Assembly (NCBI GenBank): GCA_003988855.1
Contig: QYAI01000071.1
Span: 1-64,000 of the forward strand
Origin: Arachnopeziza araneosa
Lineage: Eukaryota; Ascomycota; Leotiomycetes; Helotiales; Arachnopezizaceae
Length of the DNA stretch: 64,000 bases
Direction: 5' to 3'
Shown: positions 33,418 through 45,181 of the stretch, piece after piece
Numbering within the stretch: position 1 is the first letter of the stretch
Layout of the letters: each line of letters starts with the position of its first letter
The notes under the pieces: generated by a model
Told to the model about the DNA's origin: nothing
The model's input: only the letters and a program-made list of their open reading frames with translations
Database searches by the model: none
Program-made: the position numbers and the translations under genes

Positions 33418-33579
33418 GACCATCTGGCATTTTGAGACTTGCCTATGGTCTATATTGAAAGATAGGCCTCAATTGACTCCTCTGCTACCTTGGGAATTGA
33501 TCATCTGGCATTTTGAGACTTGCCTATGGTGTGTATCGAAATATTGGCCTCAATTGACCCCTCTGCTACCCTTGGTTAC
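33418..33579 (+). repeat. 81-bp tandem duplication at the URA2 start codon
   Basis: Two copies with an offset of 81 bp (33418-33498, 33499-33579) and a few substitutions. In copy 1 an ATG at 33445 opens a 6-codon uORF ending in TAG at 33463-33465. In copy 2 the matching ATG at 33526 is in frame with the main protein and open, adding 18 residues (MVCIEILASIDPSATLGY). Confidence 0.88.
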
Positions 33580-36500
33580 ATGAAAATGGCTGAAATCATC
33601 TACCGTCCAGTTACCGCCGAGATCAATGGAAAGGATGAAGGATTGATTAGTCTGGAACTCCAAGATGGCGCGGTCTATCAAGGCTACAGTTTCGGAGCAA
33701 AGAAGAGTGTGGCAGGAGAATTGGTCTTTCAAACTGGCATGGTGGGATACCCGGAGAGTATCACTGATCCCTCATATCGTGGTCAAATCCTAGTCATCAC
33801 CTTCCCTCTGGTTGGAAACTATGGTGTTCCCTCCCGAGAAACAATGGACGATATTCTCAAAGATCTGCCAGCACATTTCGAATCCTCCAAGATCCATATT
33901 GCAGGTTTGATAACTGCATCATATGCTGGAGAGGACTTTTCACACTTTCTTGCAACTTCTTCTCTGGGAACATGGCTGAAGGAACAAGGCGTACCGGCAG
34001 TATATGGAGTTGATACTAGGGCGTTGACCAAGAGAATACGCGAAGAAGGAAGCATGCTAGGACGAATGCTGATCCAGAAACAACTTACTAATGGACATAC
34101 TAACGGTACAAATGGAACTACCCTCAAAAACTGGAGATCCTCTTTCGAGTCAATTGATTGGGTAAATCCAAATGCAAAGAATCTCGTGGCAGATGGTGAG
34201 CCTAGTATGACCTACCGCTCTTACCGTCTGACATTTTCTAGTTTCTATCCAAAATCCAAAGCTATACTCTCCCTCAAACCCTCGCAAACACCCCTCTGGT
34301 CGTACTCTACGTGTTTTGTGCTTGGATGTTGGCTTAAAATACAATCAATTGCGATGTCTACTCCGCAGAGGCGTAGAAGTTCTGGTCTGTCCTTGGGACT
34401 ACGACTTTCCAACCCTTGCTGGCAAGGACTATGACGGATTGTTCATCTCCAATGGTCCTGGTGATCCTGCCATGATGGATAAAACCGTCGAACATATTCA
34501 ATCTGCACTGAAAGAAAATAGAACGCCAATCTTTGGTATCTGCTTGGGTCATCAACTCCTGGCTAGAGCTGCTGGTGCGACCACATTAAAAATGAAATTT
34601 GGAAATCGAGGACATAACATCCCATGTACAAACATGTTGACTGGAAAATGTCACATAACTTCACAGAATCACGGATATGCTGTTGATGCAGCTACTCTCC
34701 CTACTGAATGGACGGAATTGTTCGTAAATGCCAATGATGGTAGCAACGAAGGTATCCGCCACAATAGCAAACCATACTTCAGTGTTCAATTTCATCCCGA
34801 AAGCACTCCAGGACCTCGAGATACGGAGTTTCTGTTTGATGTTTTTATCGATACTATCGTCGGCACAACATCCAATGCCAAACTTCTCTTGGCACCTGTG
34901 GTATTTCCCGGAGGTGATGCAGCTGAAACTGAGAGGCTTCATCCTAGAGTAGAGGTCAAGAAAGTTCTTGTTCTTGGGAGCGGAGGACTTTCGATCGGTC
35001 AAGCGGGAGAATTTGACTATTCTGGTAGTCAAGCCATCAAAGCTTTGAAAGAGGAAGGAATCTATACAATTCTGATCAATCCTAACATTGCCACTATCCA
35101 AACCTCGAAAGGTCTTGCCGATAAAGTCTACTTTTTACCCGTTACAGCAGACTTCGTACGCAAAGTGATTATTCACGAACGCCCAGATGCTATTTACGTT
35201 ACTTTTGGAGGCCAAACAGCTCTTCAGGTTGGAATTCAACTAAAAGATGAATTCGAAAGGCTTGGAGTGAAGATCCTTGGAACTCCTATCGAAACCATTA
35301 TCACTACTGAAGACAGAGAATTGTTTGCTCGAAGCATGGAGTCTATCGGTGAGAAATGCGCAAAATCCGCGTCTGCCAGTACGGTTGAGGAAGCTCTGCG
35401 AGTCGTGAAAGGCATCGGCTACCCAGTCATTGTGAGAGCAGCCTATGCTCTCGGTGGTCTTGGTAGTGGATTTGCGGACAATGACGCTGAGCTACTTGCA
35501 CTTTGCAACAAAGCATTTGCAGCAAGTCCTCAAGTTCTCATTGAGCGAAGTATGAAAGGGTGGAAGGAAATCGAGTACGAAGTTGTACGTGATGCTCGGG
35601 ACAACTGCATCACCGTCTGTAACATGGAAAATTTCGATCCTCTCGGTATCCACACTGGAGATTCTATCGTTGTTGCTCCTTCCCAGACTCTTTCCGATGA
35701 GGACTACAACATGCTCCGTACCACAGCAGTGAATGTCATTCGTCACCTTGGAGTTGTTGGAGAATGCAACATTCAGTACGCACTGAATCCTTTCTCTCGA
35801 GAATACTGCATCATTGAAGTCAACGCTCGTCTCTCTAGATCCTCGGCTCTAGCTTCAAAAGCTACTGGATATCCACTAGCCTTCATTGCCGCTAAACTTG
35901 GCCTCGGTATTCCTCTCAACAAAATCTCAAACTCAGTGACTAAGGTCACATGTGCTTGCTTTGAACCTTCTCTCGATTATGTCGTAGTTAAAATGCCAAG
36001 ATGGGACCTCAAAAAGTTCACCCGAGTCTCTACGCAGCTTGGTTCGTCTATGAAGAGTGTCGGAGAAGTCATGAGCATTGGGAGAACCTTCGAAGAAGCT
36101 ATCCAGAAAGCCATTCGTGCTATCGATTTCCACAACCTCGGATTCAACGACACGAAAGCTCTCATGTCAATTGATGACGAGCTCCAAACTCCTTCAGATC
36201 AGCGTCTCTTTGCCATTGCCAATGCTATGCACTCTGGATATTCTGTGGATAAAATTTGGGAAATGACAAAAATTGACAAGTGGTTCCTAAGTAGACTCAA
36301 AGGTCTCAGCGACTTTGGCAAGAGGATGACTGAGTATAATGCTTCCACTGTCACAACCAATCTTCTTCGACAATCAAAACAGCTCGGATTCTGTGATCGC
36401 CAATTGGCCAAGTTTTGGAGCTCAAATGAACTAGCTATCAGAAGAATGAGGGTTGAGGCTGGCATAGTTCCATTTGTCAAACAAATTGATACAGTGGCCG

Positions 36501-39500
36501 CGGAGTTCCCCGCTTTCACGAACTATCTTTATTTGACCTACAATGGTTCTGAAAGTGACATTAAGTTTAATGATCATGGTGTGAGTAAAATCCTTTCCTT
36601 ATTCCCCTACCCAACCAGATGTTTCTGCCTTGGATGGACCTGCCGTGGATGGACCTGCCGTGGATGGACCTACCTTGGATAGACCTACTATCTCAAAAAT
36701 CTTCTTGGTTCTTGCTCGAAAAGTACTTTTCGATGTTCTTCAATTTACAACCCCGCTCAACCACGACAATTACTGTTTTCGAAAGTCTGCAAACGATACG
36801 TCCAAGTCTACTGCCGACATCTTGACTGTTTGATCGTAAGTCTGAGATCTATGTCGACTGTGGAATTTGCGGCTAATCTGGTGTTTGGTAACAAGTCCCT
36901 GGGTTTCACTAAGCATGGTGTTCGAAGCCGAAACCCTTCTCCAACTTGTGTTGCTGATTACTTGGACCGTTCTCAATGATACCCCAGATGATCAGAAAAA
37001 CTTTCTCTACAATGCTCTTTGCCCAAATCAAGCTACCTTAGAAGAGATAGCTTCGACAACGTCCATCGTGTTTGCTCTAGGCCTCTTCGATATCCTTCAA
37101 GCTGCTGTACCTCCTAAGTTTGTTCAGAAAGCTCTTGACGAAGGGTATGACATAGTTCACCAAGGGATGCTTTGTTGGATACCTATCCCGGTTGCTTCGT
37201 TACAACCTACGCTTCGCCTTCTCTGCATTGCTTTGGAAGTTACATTCTCTTATGTGTTCTGGGCAATGAAAACAGTGACTAAAGACTACGGGATGGCTCA
37301 TATTTGTCTCTGGGATCCTAAAAGCCTTGATTACGACGGCTGCTGTTCTCACTGCTGCTTAAGAGAAAAGATCCTGGGAGGCTTCAATCTTTCTACGGAG
37401 CAGCTCGATGCCCAAGCCGAACAGCAGACTCAAAAGCGCAAAATCTACAAAGCTAAGGGTCGCAGCAACTACCACTACAAGCACATGGAGACCAACCGCG
37501 ACGAATATCTCGACAAGGACGCGAAGAAGACTGCCAAACTTAGGGCTAAGGATCCAGTTCATGCGCGAAAACTTTCTAGGAACGAAGCTGCGAAGAACCG
37601 TCGAGAAGGAACTTACTTTTGTGAGGTCTGTAAAGTCTCCTTCGCAAAGAAGAGCGAATTGACACGCCATAAAACCTTCTCGAGTCACCTCCAGAAGGCA
37701 GAGAACTTTGCAAAGCATCCCTACCAATGTACAGCCTGCGCCTACTCTACTGATCAGACAGGCAGACGGATCGCCACCTCAAGAAGATGGCCACCCTGTC
37801 GAGCTCTGAGCTCGACTAAGGGCACTCCCTCATCCTAGGAATCTATTTTGGACTTTTGGACCTTTTGGACGCCGTCCAATTTTTAACTTCGCAACCAATT
37901 CTTGCTTTCGCAGCCGGGGAATACCCTCAGCCTTTTGGACGCCATCCAATACTTATCTTCGCAACCATAGCTAACTTATTACTCAAGGTTATTGTCACCG
38001 GATCAGGTTGCTATAAAATCGGCGCAAGTGTAGAATTCGGTGAGTAAATTCAGCCCCTTTCCGTTGTCACAGGTTCAGGAGTGAAGCAGTTCAAAAGCAC
38101 TTTTAGAATTAGACTCGGCTCCTCTGCTTCTCGCCTCCTGAATTTCTAGTAGGAACTCAAACTAACTTAACATTAGACTGGTGCTCAGTCAGAGCAATTC
38201 GAACGCTTCGAGAATCCGGCTTTCACACGATTATGGTCAACAATAACCCCGAGACCGTAAGCACTGATTACGATGAGGCAGACCGTTTGTACTTTGAGAA
38301 CATCAACCTGGAAACCATCCTTGACATCTATCAAATGGAAAATGCCGCTGGAGTTCTCATTGCCATGGGTGGCCAAACACCGAATAATATTGCACTGCCA
38401 CTCCATCGTCTCAATGTCAAGGTCCTTGGAACTTCACCTGAAATGATTGACACAGCTGAGAATCGGTACAAGTTCTCTCGTATGCTGGATATGATTGGTG
38501 TTGACCAGCCAACTTGGAAGGAGTTGACCAGTTTTGAAGAAGCAAAGGAGTTCTGCCAAAAAGTATCTTATCCAGTTTTGGTCAGACCCTCATACGTTCT
38601 CTCCGGAGCCGCCATGAATACAGTTTATTCCGAGACAGACTTGGAAGCCTATCTTCAACAAGCAGCGGAAGTCTCCAGAGAGCATCCAGTTGTCATTACG
38701 AAATATATCGAGAACGCGAAAGAAATTGAGATGGATGCAGTTGCACTCAATGGAGTGAGTAAATGTTTTTTTCTTTCCCTAACTTGACTGGATGTCCCTG
38801 CCCTTGATGGACCTTCCGTCTGGGTGGACCTTCCTTATGGATGGATGGCTTGCCTCAGCGACTTTCATTTCGGACTTTCGCGGGCGATTGTCTCATTCTT
38901 GGAACTCCAGACTCGACTTCTGAGCGCGAATCTCATATATTTACTAACTCATCATTAGAAAATGGTTGGTCATTTCATTTCTGAACACGTCGAGAATGCG
39001 GGAGTCCATTCTGGTGATGCAACTCTCATTCTGCCTCCTCAAGATCTTGAATCTACAACTATCAAACGGATTGAAGAAGCAACACGCAAGATCGGTAATG
39101 CTTTGAACGTCACCGGACCGTTCAATATTCAATTTATTGCCAAGGACAACGATATCAAGGTCATTGAGTGCAATGTCCGCGCATCTCGCTCCTTTCCATT
39201 CGTTTCCAAAGTCATGGGAGTCGATTTAATTTCCCTGGCTACCAAGGCGATCATGGGGGTTCCATTTGTTGAGTACCCTCCAAATGAGTTGCCTCCCAAC
39301 TGTGTAGGCGTCAAAGTGCCGCAATTCAGTTTCTCTCGTCTCTCTGGTGCTGATCCTGTCCTTGGTGTTGAAATGGCCTCCACTGGAGAAGTCGCTTCCT
39401 TTGGTGTGGACAAATACGAGGCGTATCTCAAAGCTTTGCTCTCCACTGGATTCAAACTTCCAAATCGCAATATTTTGCTCTCAATTGGATCATACAAAGA

Positions 39501-42138
39501 CAAAAAAGAGATGCTTCCGTCTGTTATTAAACTGCAACGCATGGGTTACAAGCTATTCGCCACTGCGGGTACAGCGGATTTCCTCCAGGAACACGATATC
39601 CCCGTTCAATATCTCGAGATCCTGGGCAAAGATGATGATGATCAAAAGTCGGAGTTTTCCCTGACACAACATCTTGCAAACAACATGATTGATCTCTACA
39701 TCAATCTTCCTTCCAGTAACAGATATCGTAGACCTGCAAATTACATGAGCAAGGGATATCAAACCCGACGAATGGCCGTTGACTACCAAACTCCCCTCGT
39801 TACCAATGTCAAGAATGCCAAGATTCTGATTGAAGCTATTGCCCGTCATTTTGACCTTGAGATCAGCAACATTGATTCACAAACGAGTCACAGGACTGTT
39901 GTTCTTCCCGGACTGATCAACATCGCAGCGTTCGTACCTGGGATTGCCACACGCGGCAGCCAAGACTTCCAAGCTGTTACTCGAGCTTCTATCGCTGCCG
40001 GCTTCAGCATGATTCGTATCATGCCACTTGGTGTCGACGCTTCTATTACAGACGCTCGTGCACTCAAGACTGCTCAACAGAATAGTAAGCGTGGAGCCAA
40101 CTGTGACTATAACTTCTCTGTAGCCGCAACATCTGCCAATGCCGACCAAATCAGCCATGTCACCGGAGAAGTCGGCTCCCTCTTCATCCCTTTCAATCAT
40201 CTATCTGATAATATCAGCAAAGTCGCTGCGGTAACGGCACACTTTGAGGCTTGGCCAAATTTCAAGCCTATTGTCACCGACGCAAAGATGACCGATCTCG
40301 CTTCAATCCTTCTCTTGGCCAGTCTTCACAGCCGAAAAATACATGTTACGAGTGTCAGCACTAAAGATGACATCAAGTTGATCGCATTATCCAAGGAGAA
40401 GGGCTTGAAAGTGACATGTGATGTCGCCGTATATTCTTTGTTCCTTTCCCAAGATGACTTCCCAGAAGCGAATTTCCTACCAACTATAGAGGATCAAAAA
40501 GTCCTGTGGGAACATATCAGCATCATTGATGTATTTTCGATTGGAAGTCTTCCATATCAACTCGCTCATGCCGCAAAACAAAAGCCGAATGCTGCTGCTG
40601 GAATTGCAGATACTCTGCCTCTTCTTTTCTCTGCTGTTGCTGATGGTAGACTTATTGTCGATGATATCAAAGTTCGTCTTCATGACAACCCGAAAGAAAT
40701 CTTTGAGCTTCATGACCAGGTGGGAGCTTCTGTTGAACTCGAAATCGATCGTCCTTATACCACCACAGTTGGATCGATTTGGTCGCCGTTCGCTGGCAAG
40801 GTTATGCGTGGTGCGGTACAGAGAGTCATCTTCCAGGAAAAGACGGCTTGTCTAGATGGAGAGCTTTGCCACGATAATTCTGATGGCAAAGATATGTCAC
40901 CTCATCTAATAGATTCTCACCTGACACCGATATCCCCAGTAATGAAAGCCATAATTGGATCGCCGTCCATTCTCCCTAAATCCGATAGCTCTCATGGAAG
41001 GAGACAGTCAATGCTTGGAACACCAGCGATGCGACCAGTCAATAGAGCACGATTCTTAGATGGTACAAACGAATTGCGGGGGTCTTCAGCAATTGAGGAT
41101 CTTGGACTTCCCTTACTTCCTCAACCAACAATTTCGCCATCACTTCAGTCACTTCTTGGCCAATCTCCTTTCAAAAATCAGCACGTTCTCTCCGTGAATC
41201 AGTTCACCCGCCAGGATCTTCACCTCCTTTTTACCGTTGCACAAGAAATGCGCCTAGGTGTACAACGAGAAGGTGTCCTTTCCATTCTCAAGGGAAGATT
41301 ACTCTGCACTATGTTCTACGAACCATCGACCCGAACTTCAGCTTCTTTTGATGCCGCAATGCAACGATTAGGAGGACGCACAGTCGCAATCACTACCTCC
41401 CACTCCAGTACCGTAAAGGGAGAGTCATTGGCTGATTCCATTCGTACCCTTGGGTGCTATGGTGATGCAATTGTTCTCCGACATCCTGATGAGAGCAGCG
41501 CCGAAACCGCTGCCAAGTTCTCACCTGTTCCTATTATCAACGGTGGCAATGGAAGCAAAGAACATCCTACCCAAGCCTTCCTAGATCTCTTCACCATCAG
41601 AGAAGAACTCGGAACCGTGACAGGGCTCACCATCACTTTCACAGGAGACCTTCGGTTTGGGAGAACAGTTCATTCTCTAGTCAAGTTACTTCAACATTAC
41701 GATGTGCATATTCAACTTGTCTCTCCAAAGGCTTTGGCCATTCCTGCCGATATTCGGGACCTGATCAAATCCAAAGCAGGCCAACTTATCATTGAGACCA
41801 CTGAGTTGACTCCTGAAGTCATTTCAAGGAGTGACGTTTTGTATTGCACCAGGGTTCAGAAGGAGAGATTTGAGGATCTGGCGGAGTATGAAAGACTGAA
41901 GGATTCTTTCGTGATCGACAACAAAACTCTACGAAATGCCAAAAGCACAATGATTGTGATGCATCCATTGCCCAGAAATCGTGAGATTGGAGAGGAGGTT
42001 GATTTCGATCAAAGGGCTGCATATTTTAGACAGGTAAGCATGCTCAGTTCAACTAGCCTTCCAGTTCTAACTATTAGATAGATGAGGTATGGTCTCTATT
42101 GCCGCATGGCATTACTCGCTCTCGTTATGGCACCGTAA
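33580..42138 (+). CDS. URA2: Multifunctional CPSase/aspartate transcarbamylase (pyrimidine synthesis)
   Basis: Catalyses the first two steps of UMP synthesis: glutamine-dependent carbamoyl phosphate formation and its transfer to aspartate. Six exons: 33580-34195, 34242-36580, 37988-38039 (52 nt), 38177-38754, 38959-42033 and 42082-42138; phases agree; 2238 aa (yeast Ura2 2214). Order: glutaminase (GICLGHQ, Cys ~306), two CPSase ATP-grasp halves, an MGS-like regulatory domain (~1365-1500; the usual UTP site), a dihydroorotase-like domain lacking the metal-binding HxH, as in other fungi, and ATCase (STRTS ~1985-1989, HPTQAF). The symbol follows yeast (pyrABCN in Aspergillus). Exon 2 to exon 3 spans a 1,407-bp intron with a nested ORF. 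The start could be 33526, 33580 or 33586; MAEIIYRP after the last is a good conserved-looking beginning. Confidence 0.95.
36631..36690 (+). repeat. 15-bp tandem repeat TGGATGGACCTGCCG, four copies
   Basis: Two exact and two diverged units within the large URA2 intron. The related motif TGATGGACCTTCC / GGTGGACCTTCC recurs in the 204-bp intron of the same gene (about 38810-38840). Confidence 0.85.
36915..37838 (+). CDS. C2H2 zinc-finger ORF nested in the URA2 intron
   Basis: From ATG 36915 the frame gives 307 aa. The C-terminal half is Lys/Arg-rich (QKRKIYKAKGRSNYHYKHME) and has one zinc finger, FCEVCKVSFAKKSELTRH followed by a second His six residues on, and then a half finger (YQCTACAYSTDQ). 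The N-terminal half contains ALCPNQATLEEIASTTSIVF and KFVQKALDEGYDIVHQGM and looks protein-like, but I do not recognise it. A different frame upstream (ATG 36851, MSTVEFAANLVFGNKSLGF) and another at 36630-36833 (ISKIFLVLARKVLFDVLQF) also look coding, so the real gene may start earlier with introns, or be a frameshifted copy. Same strand as the host gene. DNA binding is inferred from the finger only. Confidence 0.5.
   Translation: MVFEAETLLQLVLLITWTVLNDTPDDQKNFLYNALCPNQATLEEIASTTSIVFALGLFDILQAAVPPKFVQKALDEGYDIVHQGMLCWIPIPVASLQPTLRLLCIALEVTFSYVFWAMKTVTKDYGMAHICLWDPKSLDYDGCCSHCCLREKILGGFNLSTEQLDAQAEQQTQKRKIYKAKGRSNYHYKHMETNRDEYLDKDAKKTAKLRAKDPVHARKLSRNEAAKNRREGTYFCEVCKVSFAKKSELTRHKTFSSHLQKAENFAKHPYQCTACAYSTDQTGRRIATSRRWPPCRALSSTKGTPSS
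37861..37967 (+). repeat. Direct repeat near the 3' end of the large intron
   Basis: A ~37-bp sequence starting CCTTTTGGACGCC(G/A)TCCAAT and ending TTCGCAACCA occurs at 37861-37897 and again at 37931-37967, 70 bp apart. Each copy includes a small inverted repeat (TTGGACG..CGTCCAA in the first). Confidence 0.8.
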
Positions 42139-43740
42139 ACTGTTTTTGATTTGATGAAACATCGAAAGTTTGAAGATGGCTTTGAAGCAGATAAAACGAT
42201 AGATGATTCAGATTGTAGCTGAAATCAGAGTCTAGAATGATATATACTTTTACTTTCTCTATAAACTCGAATAGCCTTTAAATTTTAGATGAATAATGAA
42301 ATGTATGATATTTATATAGAGCTGTTCAGATTAGGTGTGGTGTGCTCAACAAAGCCAAAATAAACACGTGGTTAACGCCACGCAAAACACTCACTTGCTT
42401 TGTTCCATGATGACAACTCTATGTGTTAGCTATTAGGACTGGCTTATAGATCAAGTGGCGTCATTTATTGACTCGAAGCAACTATCTAATGAGCGAGACT
42501 CTTGAAGCTGAAATGCAAGCACCAACAATATCCACCTCACCTACGTTCTTTATCCTCAAAGTCATGAAAATAATGTATACAGTACAGGTACTGCGAATTC
42601 ATTCCCAGCGCTCTCAAGAGCCGTCATATCCGACTCCCAGACATTGACAGCTTACATTTCCAACCGCAAGTGCATCGAGATCGAGGAGTTAATCAAGCCA
42701 ATTCAAAGCAGAACTTGGATTGAGTCAAAGCAATTCTTAATCGTGTGCCGAATAGCACGATTCCAAATTATCAAAGTACCTTTGCAGCTTGAGCATTCCT
42801 TTGGACCACTGTTTCAAGAGAGCGATGCGGCGGTGCCAAAGCGCGATCTCCAGCCACATCAGAGCACCGTCCGAACACAGAGAACGGGTCAATCGGACCA
42901 TGCTAGATCATTCCAGGCAGTTCGACTCCAGATCCAGTCGAGTCAGTCCAGGCACGGACTTAGCGGAAGATCAATTTCTATATTTAACTCCTGGAGCAAG
43001 AAACAAGCTTCAGCCTCACCGTCATAACCTTGGCGCCACACTCCAGTACCTGCGTCGATGCATTTTGAAGCCAAAGTAGATCGAGGATGCATCTCACCAT
43101 CCGAACTCCTCATACTCCAATTCGCTTCTCAATCAAATGAGTTTGGTCGAAAACTTGTTCCTTTCATTTAGAATTCACACCTTCAGCAAAGTACATCCAG
43201 AAGTTATCCCAATGGCTTGCACGATTGACATCATAATCATATGTTCGGCGCACCTACCATCTCGTGTTCCTTCCTTATGGCTTTGTTTCCTGTTCCCACT
43301 CGTACCGTTAACCAAAAAAGCCCTCGGGAAAACGAGATGGTCTTGGGATGAAACAACAGATCAACTCTACCAAGAGCTCACAGCTGAAAATATCTAAACA
43401 TAAAACATCTGTGACCAACACTAGTAGATGTAGATGTGGAACCGAAGCCCTATTTTTGACCTCATCTATCTCAGATATACTATGGATGTTGGTAAGAAAA
43501 AGGCTTCATCAACCGTGCAGAGAAAGGATGAGTATGCGTCAGTAATCAACAGCCCAAAAACCCGCGCAGCAAGAGCCTCAAGGTGTCCTGGCTTGTTTCA
43601 AACTACATCATACCTATTCCAAAGACTCGGATTCCCTACCCCCACAGACAGGACCGTTCATATTCGCTTTGGAATGTGGATAACTACCTCTTTTACCTGT
43701 TTACCGGGAGCCCAAGATCTTATGCCCAAGATGTATATAA
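42139..43740. other. 1.6-kb spacer downstream of the URA2-type gene
   Basis: Open frames at 42644-43545 overlap in several frames and show no domain. A TATATAAA at about 43734 precedes the small Cys-rich coding region. Confidence 0.4.
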
Positions 43741-43845
43741 ACATTATTTCTTCCTCCCAAAAGTTATCATCATCCAACTCATCCTTCCACACAAAGCAGT
43801 CAGCAGTGGTGTGCTCAGTCCAAAGCTTGCCAATGTCCTTCTCCC

Positions 43846-44109
43846 ATGATCTGGAAGGATGCCGAGCAATCTTGCCAGTATCCTCCCATGCCCAAGCCTA
43901 GTTGTGGTTGGGGTCAAGAAGCTTTTTGTGGAAAGAGCAGATCTCAAACATGCGCATACAGTAAGTCTGTCTCATTGCTTCTGGATGCTTTCTAACAATC
44001 AACAGATGAGAACAATGCTGCTTGCTACAATGATGGAACTAGCTACGTCTGGTGTGCCATTCCTGGCTTGGTCGAGGGCTTGATCGGCGATATCTTCGGT
44101 CTTCTCTGA
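43846..44109 (+). CDS. Small Cys-rich protein, possibly an incomplete gene
   Basis: Two exons (43846-43960 and 44006-44109) joined over a clean 45-nt intron (GTAAGT ... TCTAAC ... CAACAG) read PSCGWGQEAFCGKSRSQTCA in exon 1 and AACYNDGTSYVWCAIPG in exon 2, ending FGLL-stop. The frame is open back to 43741 and includes more Cys residues (QWCAQ, ACQC), giving nine cysteines over about 110 residues. This resembles a fungal small secreted Cys-rich protein, but no signal peptide is in frame before the ATG at 43846; an upstream exon may exist, or the 5' part has decayed. The family is not recognised. Confidence 0.45.
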
Positions 44110-44139
44110 GCATTGAGATCAATGAAGGGAACGACTGAG

Positions 44140-44500
44140 CACTAGAACACACTCTTTCAGAACACACTCCTTAAGAAACATTTCGACGTTAGAGGTTAAT
44201 GGCTTACAAGCCGACACACTCGTATAGGAAAGAATCGACAGCTATAGAGTAATGGCCGACAAGCCGAGCACACTCATTTGGAAACGAATCAACAAGAATA
44301 GCTGGTAGTGAACAACAAACTGAACACAATCATTTGGGAAAATAATCAATGTATGGGGGGAGTCGACCGGCCAACCATCACACTCTTTCGGGAAGGAACT
44401 AGATAATTCTTGAGGGTAATGAGCTGAAACACTCAACACATTCCTTGAGCAGAGGCGGCGGAGACTAATGATTGAGGAGCCGACACACTCACTCATGCAA
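44140..44500. repeat. Degenerate tandem repeat, period about 54 bp
   Basis: The motif CACACTC(A/T)TTnGGAAA recurs at 44215, 44269, 44325, 44379, 44437 and 44484, with related AACAA/TAATGG words between, i.e. a 47-58 bp period. Copies are strongly diverged. The array starts 30 bp after the Cys-rich ORF. Confidence 0.65.
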
Positions 44501-45181
44501 CGCTTTGGATTCTGTGGCTCCTTGATGTACTTTTTAGATTTGGTGGTAGTTTAGTTGAAATTTGAAATTTGAAACACACAAATGCAAGATTTCGATGCGA
44601 TGCTCGCTGGATTCAGTAAACTGTCAATCTTTTCTGCGACGATTGTCACAAGCTTTAGTCCGCCGGCAAGATTATTTGAGAAATTTTCGGAATTATTTAG
44701 ATAGTACAATTCGACTTAAGATCATGGGGTAGAACTGGCTGGGTTGTGAACCCCATAATTCCATCACCTCAAGCTAAGCAGCCAAGGCGTTTTCAGCCCC
44801 TCTTGCCAACCAGTAGGGTCTAGCGTAACAAGCCTAAGCTGTGCGGTGCAGCGTCCCTCACATAAAAATCCATACACATCGAACTCGACATCACAAGTGA
44901 CATATCCACTGACCTTCAGCGGATTGTTCGGACGGCCAGCGGCTCGAAATCTCGCCCCATGGGTTGTTTCGTCAATATCATCACGGTCACCGTACGACGC
45001 GTCTGACGGGAAGTTGCGAGCTGTGGCTTTTCAATATGCAAGCCCACGGAGATATTTTATTGGCCAAAGGACCAAGGAGCTCAGCTGAGGTCCAGCTGGA
45101 AATATAAAGTCTGGGCGAGAATCCGTATCCTCTCTGGAAGTTCAGATGAGTACCTTAATTTGACGACCAATTCTCTGCAAG
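44501..45181. other. Spacer and promoter of the aspartic-protease-like gene
   Basis: No ORF with coding character; the start region 45040-45181 holds a TATAAAG at about 45104. Confidence 0.4.

Larger units (their letters stand above)
36581..37987 (+). other. 1,407-bp intron of the URA2-type gene
   Basis: The donor GTGAGTAAA follows a codon boundary in ...KFNDHG, and the acceptor CTCAAG precedes VIVTGSGCYKIGASVEF; joining them restores the conserved CPSase sequence. Typical introns in this window are 42-60 nt, so this one is about 25 times longer. It holds short tandem repeats at both ends and a zinc-finger ORF in the sense direction. Confidence 0.9.
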
